Source: an uncultured Clostridia bacterium (GTDB lineage: Bacteria; Bacillota; Clostridia; Christensenellales; Borkfalkiaceae). From it: DNA of 54,771 bases. The stretch covers positions 1 to 54,771 of the forward strand of contig CANQNO010000009.1 in assembly GCA_947625245.1 (NCBI GenBank), in the 5' to 3' direction. The stretch's first letter is position 1. Each line of letters starts with the position of its first letter. The notes below the pieces were generated by a model, which worked only from the letters and a program-made list of their open reading frames with translations, was not told the DNA's origin and made no database searches. This document shows positions 40,490-47,844 of the stretch, in pieces. Both the position numbers and the translations under genes were made by a program.

Positions 40490-41236
40490 ATGAAAAAAAT
40501 CAATCTGCCGCTTGTAATGGATACTTTTTTTGCGGGAACGTGTGCATTTTTGCTGTTTTTTACCGCCGTGAGGTATTACACCAAAAGCGTTGCGGCGGCG
40601 CTTGTCTTCGGCATTGCCGCCATGCTGCTGTTCGGCGCGCTCGGCTATTTGTACATAAGCCGCAAACAGAACAAAAAGCTTATCGTTACCCGCGACGAAA
40701 AGGAGAAAAAACTGCTGTCGTTACACCTTTCCCTCTCTTCGGACGCGTATATAAAAAATCTGCTCCGCTCCATGTTGGGCGAAAACGCCCGAATAAGCGG
40801 TAAAAAGATAATTTGGGACGGCACGGCGCACTTTTTCGATTTTAAAATGCAGCCACTTTCGGAGGACGACGTAGCGCAGGTGATAAAGTACGGCTACAAC
40901 GGCAAAAAAAAGATTTTCTGCACAGCCGTCTCGCCGCAGGCGGCGGCTCTTGCCGGAAACTTTTCGATAGAAACGGCGGCAATAGACGAAGTGTACGAAA
41001 ATCTGAAAAAGAAACAGCTTTTACCCGAAAAGTACGTCTACGAGGAACCGCCCAAACAAAAGCTTCACCAGCGGATAAAAGCCCGCTTTTCGAGAAAGCT
41101 TGCCCTTCCGCTCTTCTGGTCGGGCGCGGGGCTTCTCGCTCTGAGCTATGTTGCCTTTTTCCCGCTCTATTACGTGATCAGCGGCTCGCTCGTGCTGGCG
41201 CTCGCGGCTGTTTCGTTCGTTTTCGGTCAGAGATAG
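40490..41236 (+). CDS. Membrane protein with a soluble middle domain resembling an Mrr-type nuclease fold
   Basis: I do not recognise this 248-residue protein as a named family. Two N-terminal helices (about residues 10-30 and 35-57) and two C-terminal helices (about 200-220 and 225-245) frame a soluble domain (about 65-195). In that domain IIWDGTAHFFDFKMQPLSEDDVAQVIKY near 107-134 followed by KKIFCTAVSPQAAALAG near 140 resembles by eye the D...(E/Q/D)xK core and the next beta-strand and helix of Mrr-like restriction-endonuclease folds, with DFK as the possible QxK equivalent. It interrupts the otherwise conserved yhbY to nadD cluster, on the opposite strand, and overlaps the yhbY stop by ten bases. 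Confidence 0.7.
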   Translation: MKKINLPLVMDTFFAGTCAFLLFFTAVRYYTKSVAAALVFGIAAMLLFGALGYLYISRKQNKKLIVTRDEKEKKLLSLHLSLSSDAYIKNLLRSMLGENARISGKKIIWDGTAHFFDFKMQPLSEDDVAQVIKYGYNGKKKIFCTAVSPQAAALAGNFSIETAAIDEVYENLKKKQLLPEKYVYEEPPKQKLHQRIKARFSRKLALPLFWSGAGLLALSYVAFFPLYYVISGSLVLALAAVSFVFGQR

Positions 41237-41520
41237 ATATGTTCCACGTCGTCGCGTGAAGAACGGCGGTACAAAACCGCCTTTCTGCCTATTACTATCA
41301 CGCATTCGGCGGATAGTTCTTCGGCAAGCCTGCGCCCCGTAACCTGCGGATCCTCTTCGCAATTTTCAAGAATATTTATCTTTATGAGTTCCCTCTTTTC
41401 GAGGCAATCCGAAAAGCTTTTGAGCATATTTTCGTTTATTCCGTCCTTGCCCACCTGCCCTATGGGTTGCAAATTTGCGGCAAGGCTTTTAAGTTTTGCG
41501 CGCTGTTTTGAAGTCAGCAT
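41227..41520 (-). CDS. yhbY: YhbY-family RNA-binding protein (CRM domain)
   Basis: The 97-residue CRM-domain protein begins MLTSKQRAKLKSLAANLQPIGQVGKDGINENML and ends with GRKAVLYRRSSRDD. LxPIxQVGKxGI and the IGRKAVLYR strand are the signature of YhbY/YqeI, which binds pre-50S ribosomal RNA. It follows obgE as in other Firmicutes and converges with the membrane protein gene by ten bases. Length is the family norm. Confidence 0.95.
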   Translation of the reverse strand: MLTSKQRAKLKSLAANLQPIGQVGKDGINENMLKSFSDCLEKRELIKINILENCEEDPQVTGRRLAEELSAECVIVIGRKAVLYRRSSRDDVEHIYL

Positions 41521-41556
41521 AGTTTACTCCTTGAACGGTTTTTACCGTTCTGTTTT

Positions 41557-42837
41557 TTATGGTACGTAATCGAATTCCACTTCGCCTATCGATACGGTGT
41601 CGCCCTCTTTCATGCCCATTTCGAGAAGTTTTGAAATAACTCCCTTATCCCTTAAAATCTTTTGGAAATAAGCCATGGAATCGGGATCGGACAATACGAC
41701 GTTTCGGCAAAGCATGTCTACAAGCGAACCCACGACGAAATATACTCCCTTATCGATAAAAATTTCGAAGTCGAGATTGCCGCTCTTGCGGTAAGTGAAA
41801 GTTTCGTCGCGCTCTACCCTGCGCACGGGCGGAAGGGTCTGCAATTCTTCGAATACGGCTTTTATAAGACTTTCGGTTCCCTCACCGCTGACCGCGGTAA
41901 TGGGAAAAATTTTGTATTTTTTTCCGTATTTCCTTTTGAACGCCTTCATGTTGTCCGCCGCGCCCTCTATGTCGCATTTGTTAAGGGCGATTATCTGCGG
42001 GCGCGAGGCAAGTTCTTCGGAATAGCTTTTGAGTTCGGCGTTTATGCGCACAAAATCCGCGCAGGGGTCTCTGCCCTCCACGCCCGATATATCCACTACG
42101 TGCAGGAGCATGCGGGTGCGCTCGATATGCCTTAAAAAGTCGTGGCCGAGCCCCGCGCCTTCCGCCGCGCCCTCGATAAGCCCCGGTATATCGGCGGCTA
42201 CAAAGGAATTATCGTAATATTGTACCACCCCGAGATTGGGCGAAAGCGTGGTGAAATGGTAGTCGGCGATTTTGGGTCTTGCCGCGGAAATTTTGGATAA
42301 GAGGGTGGATTTGCCCACGTTAGGAAAGCCGATAATGCCCACGTCGGCAATTACTTTTAACTCCAAAATAAGCACATGGGGTTCGGTTTTTTCGCCTTTT
42401 TGGGCAAAGTTGGGCGCGTGGCGCCGTGATGTTGTAAAGCGCACGTTGCCATTTCCGCCCCTGCCGCCTTCGGCTATAAGCACGGATTCGCCGTCCTCGA
42501 ACATGTCGCCGATGACCGCGCCCGTCTCCTCGTCCTTTATGACAGTTCCCACGGGCACTTTTATTTTTACGTCCTCGCCGTACTTGCCGAAACGCTTGTT
42601 CGAGCCGCCCCTTTCGCCGTTGCCCGCATAATATTTGGAGACGTATCTGAAAGCGAGCAGGTCGTTGACGTTTTTATCCGCAACGGCGTACACGTTTCCG
42701 CCGTTTCCGCCGTCGCCGCCGTCCGGACCGCAGGCGGGCTTGCCTTTGTACGACTTGAACGAATTCATCCCGTCGCCGCCGTCGCCCGATTTTACTGTTA
42801 TTTTTACTTTATCGCAGAATAGATTTCTTTCAGCCAT
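41557..42837 (-). CDS. obgE: Obg family GTPase (CgtA)
   Basis: The 426-residue protein has the glycine-rich Obg fold first (FCDKVKITVKSGDGGDGMNSF near 6; repeated GG motifs to about 155). The GTPase domain follows with GFPNVGKSTLLSKI near 167, FTTLSPNLGVV near 194, DIPGLIEGAAEGAGLGHDFLRHIERT near 214 and NKCDIEGA near 283. The C-terminal OCT domain covers about 345-426 and ends VSIGEVEFDYVP. Obg acts in large-subunit assembly and stress signalling and is essential. It overlaps the Rho-like gene by eight bases. All motifs are intact. Confidence 0.96.
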   Translation of the reverse strand: MAERNLFCDKVKITVKSGDGGDGMNSFKSYKGKPACGPDGGDGGNGGNVYAVADKNVNDLLAFRYVSKYYAGNGERGGSNKRFGKYGEDVKIKVPVGTVIKDEETGAVIGDMFEDGESVLIAEGGRGGNGNVRFTTSRRHAPNFAQKGEKTEPHVLILELKVIADVGIIGFPNVGKSTLLSKISAARPKIADYHFTTLSPNLGVVQYYDNSFVAADIPGLIEGAAEGAGLGHDFLRHIERTRMLLHVVDISGVEGRDPCADFVRINAELKSYSEELASRPQIIALNKCDIEGAADNMKAFKRKYGKKYKIFPITAVSGEGTESLIKAVFEELQTLPPVRRVERDETFTYRKSGNLDFEIFIDKGVYFVVGSLVDMLCRNVVLSDPDSMAYFQKILRDKGVISKLLEMGMKEGDTVSIGEVEFDYVP

Positions 42838-44164
42838 CTGTCAATTCCCTTATTATCTGCCCGTTGTTAGCCGTTCCCGTAAACAGTGCGGCAATTTCTT
42901 CGGGCTCGGCTTTGCCGCGTATTATGCGCTTGCGGAGGGCAGCCGCCGCAAAGAGCTCGTTGCGGGTTTGAAGCGCTTCCGCGCCCGTCGTGAAAGTTTT
43001 AAGCACGTCCAGCGGCGGATTTATGCCTTGAAGGGCAAAATTCAAAGACATATAAGCCCGCATGTTGGCGACTTCGGATAAATCGCGTTCCAGCTCCCCG
43101 TCCTCCGCCGAAAGCGCGGCGAGAACGGTTAAAGAAACTTCGTCCGTGCAGACTGCCGACGACAAAAACCGCTTTGCCGCACCCGGCGCGCCTACCGCCG
43201 CGGCGGCGCGTTCGAGCCTTGCAAGCCCGTCGGCGAGTAGCACTACGTTTTTGCCGCATTCCGCCTGCCTTTTGCAGTAGTTTATAACGAACTCCGCCCC
43301 GCTTACCACATTGCCGTTACCTTCGGAAAAATATGTGTAAAAAATTTCCGCTCCCAAATCCGCGATCCTGAAGGAATTCACCGCTTCGGGGCTTTCCGCA
43401 ATGAGGCAGATAACTACCTGCAAATCCCGTTCGTTAAGGCATATTGCCAGCGCGATTTGCTTTAACAGGTTTATTTCGGCGGCTGTGCAACCGCCGCTTA
43501 TTAGTCCTCTTTGCCCCCTTCCGACGGGCGCGAAAAAGTCGACCATTCTCGCTTCGGCGTCCTCGGCGCGGGCAAATATTTTGAGGCGGGTCTCGGGATA
43601 TACCGCCGTGAGATCTGTTAAGGGCGTTCTTTTGAGGTCTCCGGGAAGAAAGCCGTTTATCGTCTTTAACGAAACCAGCGCACCTCCGCCTTCGGCGCCG
43701 CACGTCTGCATACCGCATACGCGGTCGCCCTCTTTTAGACCGTAACGGTTGACGAACGAATCGTGCACCGCGATATCGGAAGCGGAACAAAGGCAACCCG
43801 CCTGCAATACATATCCCTTACCCGAACGTGACAGTACGCCCGAACATTGCTTGCGGGCGGAGCCGTCGGAAACGCCTCCCTCATCGCTGCGGACGCCTTT
43901 TATTGAGCTATAGTGCGCCCTGCACTCCTCTATGTCGGCGACGAGTTTTTTGTCGTATTCGGACGATTTGGGCGGGGCGCCGCGTAGCGAACGGGGCGCG
44001 GGATCGGTTTTGCAGGTCGCAATGCTTATCATTTCGTCGATAAGCCGCTCCTTTTTCCCGTCGGCAGGGCGCGAAACCCCCACAGCGCGGGCAATCTGGC
44101 GCAGTTCGTATATAGTTTTTTTCTGGGCGCGCAACCTGATATCGGCTATAATACCGGAGTCCAA
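42830..44164 (-). CDS. Degenerate Rho-like protein lacking the ATPase motifs
   Basis: The 444-residue protein has the layout of transcription termination factor Rho: a Rho_N helical domain (about 15-50), an RNA-binding cold-shock-like region (about 105-195) and a RecA-like core that opens with FAPVGRGQRGLI at 211-222, a strong Rho signature. After it the P-loop is ISGGCTAAEIN, with no GKT. The ERPEEVT region is AESPEAVN, Walker B is weakened to LLADGLARLERAA, and the R-loop GTGNxELxLxR with its arginine finger reads SEVANMRAYMSLN. It should not bind or hydrolyse ATP normally, but it may still bind RNA or a partner. It lies three bases after the MBL gene and overlaps obgE. A standard rho may exist elsewhere in the genome. 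Confidence 0.82.
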   Translation of the reverse strand: MDSGIIADIRLRAQKKTIYELRQIARAVGVSRPADGKKERLIDEMISIATCKTDPAPRSLRGAPPKSSEYDKKLVADIEECRAHYSSIKGVRSDEGGVSDGSARKQCSGVLSRSGKGYVLQAGCLCSASDIAVHDSFVNRYGLKEGDRVCGMQTCGAEGGGALVSLKTINGFLPGDLKRTPLTDLTAVYPETRLKIFARAEDAEARMVDFFAPVGRGQRGLISGGCTAAEINLLKQIALAICLNERDLQVVICLIAESPEAVNSFRIADLGAEIFYTYFSEGNGNVVSGAEFVINYCKRQAECGKNVVLLADGLARLERAAAAVGAPGAAKRFLSSAVCTDEVSLTVLAALSAEDGELERDLSEVANMRAYMSLNFALQGINPPLDVLKTFTTGAEALQTRNELFAAAALRKRIIRGKAEPEEIAALFTGTANNGQIIRELTDG

Positions 44165-44167
44165 ACT

Positions 44168-44812
44168 TTACGACCTCCTTAATACTATTATGCGCGTTTC
44201 ACCCGTTAAATCATTTCTTGAAAGTTCGATTTCGTCGGCGTCCTCTTCGGTTACGAGTTCGTCGTCGAAAAGATTTATAAATTCGTCTACTTTTTCAATG
44301 TCTATTTTTGTTTCCTTCGTGCGGTAATGCATGGGGATAACTATTTCCGGCATAAGCCTGTCTACGTATTCTTTAGCCGTTTCGGCGTCTATGGTATAAT
44401 TTCCGCCCACGGGTATCAAAAGCACGTCGACGGGGAGAATAAGTTCAATAAGTTCAGCCGTGCAGGCTTCGCCGAGGTCGCCCAAATGGCATATGTCGAG
44501 GCCGTCCATGCGGAATTTGAAAATTACGTTTTCGCCCCGCTTTTTGCCGCGGACGCTGTCGTGAAAGCTCTTTATGGCATGAATTTCCACGCCCGGGAGA
44601 TCGTAACTTGCTTCCTTGTCGATAATTTCGGGGTTACCGCCCACCGCATTGACGTTGTCGTGGTCGAAATGGTGATGCGATACGGTGACGGCGTCCGCCG
44701 ATACCTCAGGCATGCTAAATCCTATCTCGGGCGAATAGGGGTCGGTAACAACAGACGTGCCCGTGCTTTCGGTCAGTTTGAAAGACGAATGTCCAAGATA
44801 TTTTATTTTCAT
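44168..44812 (-). CDS. MBL-fold metallo-hydrolase (UlaG/YtkL-like)
   Basis: The 214-residue metallo-beta-lactamase-fold protein begins MKIKYLGHSSFKLTE. The metal-binding motif HHHFDHDNV fits HxHxDH near residue 46, with further ligands in HLGDLG near 110 and PMHYRTKE near 160. It belongs to the UlaG/YtkL-like group of small hydrolases; the substrate is not known from sequence. AGGAG is present eight bases before the ATG. It heads the tight cluster leading to the Rho-like gene and obgE, with only three bases between it and the next gene. Confidence 0.85.
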   Translation of the reverse strand: MKIKYLGHSSFKLTESTGTSVVTDPYSPEIGFSMPEVSADAVTVSHHHFDHDNVNAVGGNPEIIDKEASYDLPGVEIHAIKSFHDSVRGKKRGENVIFKFRMDGLDICHLGDLGEACTAELIELILPVDVLLIPVGGNYTIDAETAKEYVDRLMPEIVIPMHYRTKETKIDIEKVDEFINLFDDELVTEEDADEIELSRNDLTGETRIIVLRRS

Positions 44813-44847
44813 TTTTTCTCCTTTAAAAACGGCTTAAAAATTAAAAG

Positions 44848-45204
44848 CTATATAAGCTCTGCGGACAGCGACAATTCTCTCGCTTCTCCGCCCAAAAGAT
44901 ATTTAAGTTCAACCAAAGCGCCACGTGCTGTAACAGAGACCGAAAGGCGCAAAGTCTTTACGGGCACAGAACCCGAAAACCCGCCCGAACGCAGAACGCA
45001 AGCCGTCTCTTCCCCCTCCCTGAACGAGACGTCAAAGCCGAACTCGCCCTTACGGGTTTGGAAGGCGGTACCCTCAAAATAGGAAAAATCGCAGCCGTCG
45101 CCGTCGGTCACATAGCGGATATTAAAGCCCTTTTCGGTGAAAGTAAGCGTTCCCTGCGACACAACGGGGATTTCGGCGTTTGAAATTGTCACTTTGCAGT
45201 TCAT
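44848..45204 (-). CDS. DUF1934-like beta-barrel protein
   Basis: The 118-residue protein starts MNCKVTISNAEIPVVSQGTL and shows beta-strand alternation throughout. The sequence from SGSVPVKTLRLSVSVTARGALVELKYLL resembles the last half of DUF1934 (calycin-like, YwiB-type) proteins, which are about 120-145 residues long and have no known biochemical role. It has no clear ribosome binding site. A TTGTAA to TAGAAT promoter with 17-base spacing lies 30-60 bases upstream. It is followed by the MBL gene 35 bases later and may be the first gene of that unit. Confidence 0.6.
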   Translation of the reverse strand: MNCKVTISNAEIPVVSQGTLTFTEKGFNIRYVTDGDGCDFSYFEGTAFQTRKGEFGFDVSFREGEETACVLRSGGFSGSVPVKTLRLSVSVTARGALVELKYLLGGEARELSLSAELI

Positions 45205-45233
45205 TTTTCAATAAAATTCGGGTTGTTTTTTAT

Positions 45234-45262
45234 ATTCTAACATATAAATGATTTTTTTACAA
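45234..45262 (-). promoter_or_regulatory. Promoter upstream of the DUF1934-like gene
   Basis: Minus-strand TTGTAA (45257-45262) and TAGAAT (45234-45239) are 17 bases apart. Confidence 0.5.
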
Positions 45263-45275
45263 TTGTTTTGCGGGG

Positions 45276-45315
45276 CAATAAAAGGGTGCGGCGGAAATTT
45301 GTTTCCGCCGCACCC
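45276..45315 (-). terminator. Rho-independent terminator of the membrane-protein operon
   Basis: GGGTGCGGCGGAAA and TTTCCGCCGCACCC (45284-45315) form a perfect 14-pair stem with a four-base loop. On the minus strand it is followed by TTTTATTG and it lies 23 bases after the last gene of the operon. Confidence 0.85.
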
Positions 45316-45338
45316 GCTTGATTTTAAACCGAAATTTT

Positions 45339-46379
45339 TCAAATATCCGATATTTCTTTCGGAGTAAATTTCATAACCAAAAACCACGCCGTTAGCAAAA
45401 GGAAAATAGGGAAATAAACACTTTTTACGGAGTACCACCACGTTGTAATAATACTTATGGAGATTTGTTGAAATTTGCTCAATATCAATCCGTTGAATAT
45501 AAACTGCAAAGACAAAATCACTATCGATAAAATCCACGACTTTTTAACCAAAGTTCTAGAATCGTTACGGTTTACGTAATAGCTCGACAGATTGTAGTCA
45601 CAAGCTTTCAAAATCCAGATTGCGGCTATGAAATACAAAACAGGCATGACAAAATTATTAAAAAGTTTAATCATAAAGACATAGACGTCCGAAAACAATA
45701 TGCCTTTAAACAGCATCTTACAGCCGTTGACAAAATCCATAATTACGGCTTTATTCAACATTACTAAAGCTATGGCAACAGCCGCAAACCCGAGTAAAAA
45801 TTTAATGCATTTGTATACCGATTCCGATAAAGTAAACTTGTTTGTTTTTACATAACAAAACACACCTTCATGAAATGTCAATGCTATTCCCGTAAGACAT
45901 AATGACGCCGTTGCCGTAGAGCTTATTTGATTGCCGTAAAACCCGTTTGAAACGATTATAAAAATAAAGCTGAGAATTAATATGAACGTACCGTTTTCTT
46001 TTATACTCAATATCGTATCCGTCCGTGAATTGTTTTTGAACAAAAATGTAAACTTTATCGTCTGTATCAACTTTATAATCATAACTACCGCAAACGCTAC
46101 ATACAAAATTGCAAGTAATGCGGAAACTATAAGCCTGAACCCATTTACGGCGTTATAGTTGAACAAATCGCCGAATATGTAAAAACATTTTAAAAGCGAT
46201 ATTTTTTCACCGAATACATATGCCGAACCGGTAAAATAAAAAATTACGGTTAATGCCTGCACTAACGTTAAAATAGCCATATCCGTGCATTTTAAAATTC
46301 TTCCGGTATCTATGCTCTTCTTTTTGTTTTCAGCGACGTTTTCTGCCACGCCGCTTTCAGTTGCCGTTTTCTCTTCCAT
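45339..46379 (-). CDS. Multi-pass membrane protein, unknown function
   Basis: The 346-residue protein has a charged start (MEEKTATESGVAENVAENKKK) and about eight hydrophobic helices, with long polar gaps near residues 80-100 and 185. I do not recognise a family. I chose the ATG at 46379 because GGAGGG lies ten bases upstream, at the end of the preceding gene. It is the second gene of a two-gene unit with the exported protein gene, controlled by a divergent XRE repressor, and it is AT-rich compared with the flanking housekeeping genes, which hints at horizontal gain. It could be a membrane channel or a permease without an ATPase partner. Confidence 0.75.
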   Translation of the reverse strand: MEEKTATESGVAENVAENKKKSIDTGRILKCTDMAILTLVQALTVIFYFTGSAYVFGEKISLLKCFYIFGDLFNYNAVNGFRLIVSALLAILYVAFAVVMIIKLIQTIKFTFLFKNNSRTDTILSIKENGTFILILSFIFIIVSNGFYGNQISSTATASLCLTGIALTFHEGVFCYVKTNKFTLSESVYKCIKFLLGFAAVAIALVMLNKAVIMDFVNGCKMLFKGILFSDVYVFMIKLFNNFVMPVLYFIAAIWILKACDYNLSSYYVNRNDSRTLVKKSWILSIVILSLQFIFNGLILSKFQQISISIITTWWYSVKSVYFPIFLLLTAWFLVMKFTPKEISDI

Positions 46380-46380
46380 T

Positions 46381-47424
46381 TTAACCCTCCACAATTTCCA
46401 CGAACTCTTCAAAACTTAATGCGTTTTTTGTGTTCGGCGTTTTAATTACCGTATTGTTGATATTTTTAAAAGTAAGCAAGTCGTACGAAGAAGCGTTATA
46501 AAAAATTATGCTTTGAGACCTGTCGTCGGAATTTTGCACCTTACGGCTTGACCTGTTTACAGATAACTTCATTTGCGGCTCGGTTTTATTGCTTAAATCA
46601 ACCGTGAAAGAAGCTTTATCCGATTCGTCAGAAAATCCGCCGTTTCCAAACTGCGCAATCAGCAAGTCGTCGATAAATTGTTGACTGTAATCTTTAAGCA
46701 ACGTATATTGCTTGCCATCCTTTTTGAACAATGAATCATCACGCAAATATCTCGCAATCACTCCGAAAACATCGAAATTGCTGCTGTTTATTGAATTGAG
46801 CATCGAAACCATTTCACCGTATTCTGATTTTTCGTCTGCCGATATATACAGCCATTTCCCCAAAACCTTATATATATTGCTGTTTGCAAGCCCGTAATCC
46901 ACTTCGTTATCCTCTTCAGCCGCTTTCACCACATATACAGCGTCGTATTTGTCAAAGCACAGCATGACAAAATCTTTTTCCATATAGATATGAGCCCTGA
47001 AATTGATAAACGTTTTGGTCTGAACCGATTCGTCGTAATCTTCTGTATTTTTGTTGTCGGGAATTCCCGACTCACTTTCAACCGTGCAATCCGTTATGTA
47101 GTAGCTTGCATTTTCAGTCGCAAACAACGTCAACTCACGCGAAAAAGATAAAGAATCATTGTAGTTTGCGACGGAAGTTTGATACAGGGTAAAACTTTTG
47201 TATTCCTCCTCGCTTGTGTTTACCGAAGGCAGCCTGTATCCGAGCCGCTTGTTTAAATCTTCTATTACCGAAGATAACCCGTCAATGGTCTCTATTTTTG
47301 CGCTTTTTCCATTACCTGCTCCCGCCGACAATCCATTGACATTGAGAGAGAGAATTGCAGCCGAAACAATAAGCGCAATGCAAACCACAATAAAAGCTAT
47401 TTTTTTAATTAAGTTTTTGTTCAT
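46381..47424 (-). CDS. Membrane-anchored exported protein, unknown function
   Basis: The 347-residue protein begins with a basic start and one helix (MNKNLIKKIAFIVVCIALIVSAAI, residues 8-28), then an extracytoplasmic domain rich in Asp, Ser and Tyr with no motif I can name. It ends with SYDLLTFKNINNTVIK and FEEFVEIVEG. The promoter spacer contains a palindromic operator, and the divergent XRE gene is the presumed repressor. AAAGGAGA precedes the ATG. It overlaps nothing; the next gene starts two bases after its stop, and the two products probably act together at the cell surface. AT-rich, likely accessory. Confidence 0.75.
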   Translation of the reverse strand: MNKNLIKKIAFIVVCIALIVSAAILSLNVNGLSAGAGNGKSAKIETIDGLSSVIEDLNKRLGYRLPSVNTSEEEYKSFTLYQTSVANYNDSLSFSRELTLFATENASYYITDCTVESESGIPDNKNTEDYDESVQTKTFINFRAHIYMEKDFVMLCFDKYDAVYVVKAAEEDNEVDYGLANSNIYKVLGKWLYISADEKSEYGEMVSMLNSINSSNFDVFGVIARYLRDDSLFKKDGKQYTLLKDYSQQFIDDLLIAQFGNGGFSDESDKASFTVDLSNKTEPQMKLSVNRSSRKVQNSDDRSQSIIFYNASSYDLLTFKNINNTVIKTPNTKNALSFEEFVEIVEG

Positions 47425-47465
47425 TTAGTTTCTCCTTTTAGTTTCGCCTTTGCCAAACGACCTTA

Positions 47466-47519
47466 ATTATATAGAAATTTTTCCTATAAGTCAAGCAAAT
47501 TATAGAATAAATTTCTATA
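47466..47519. promoter_or_regulatory. Divergent control region: promoter with two palindromic operators
   Basis: For the minus-strand genes, TTGACT (47489-47494) and TATAAT (47466-47471) are 17 bases apart. The spacer is filled by TATAGAAATTTTTCCTATA (47470-47488). A second site, TATAGAATAAATTTCTATA (47501-47519), lies 31 bases away, three helical turns, on the side of the XRE gene. The consensus is TATAGAAA-N3-TTTCTATA. Both fit a dimeric repressor. Confidence 0.75.
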
Positions 47520-47540
47520 TTTTTAGCAAAGGATAATATT

Positions 47541-47753
47541 ATGAATATTTCTAAAATTGTTGGCGAAAACCTTAAAAAGGCGAGGATGTTTAAAGGCATA
47601 ACCCAAAAACAGATTGCGGCTGAGCTTAAAAAATTCCAATCCGATTACAGTGATTACGAAACGGGAAAAATTCAGCTCGATTACGAAAAGATAGTCTACC
47701 TCTGCAAAAGATTTGACATTACGCCTAACGAACTGTTCGGCTTTGACGAGTAA
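47541..47753 (+). CDS. Small XRE-family helix-turn-helix repressor
   Basis: The 70-residue protein contains ITQKQIAAELKKFQSDYSDYETG as its helix-turn-helix (about residues 20-42), followed by KIVYLCKRFDITPNELFG. Like the protein at 24529 it is just a DNA-binding domain, but the two are clearly different in sequence. AAAGGAT precedes the ATG. It is divergent from the two-gene membrane operon across two palindromes and is followed by the pgk promoter. It is the probable repressor of the operon and of itself. Confidence 0.88.
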   Translation: MNISKIVGENLKKARMFKGITQKQIAAELKKFQSDYSDYETGKIQLDYEKIVYLCKRFDITPNELFGFDE

Positions 47754-47784
47754 GCCCGTGATTTCCTTATTTTAGCTATTTCTA

Positions 47785-47813
47785 TTGACTTTCGGGCGGA
47801 ATTTATCTATAAT
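47785..47813 (+). promoter_or_regulatory. Promoter of pgk
   Basis: TTGACT (47785-47790) and TATAAT (47808-47813) are exactly 17 bases apart, just downstream of the XRE gene. Confidence 0.8.
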
Positions 47814-47844
47814 TAGTTAAAACCAAATCAAAGGAGTTTTGTTT

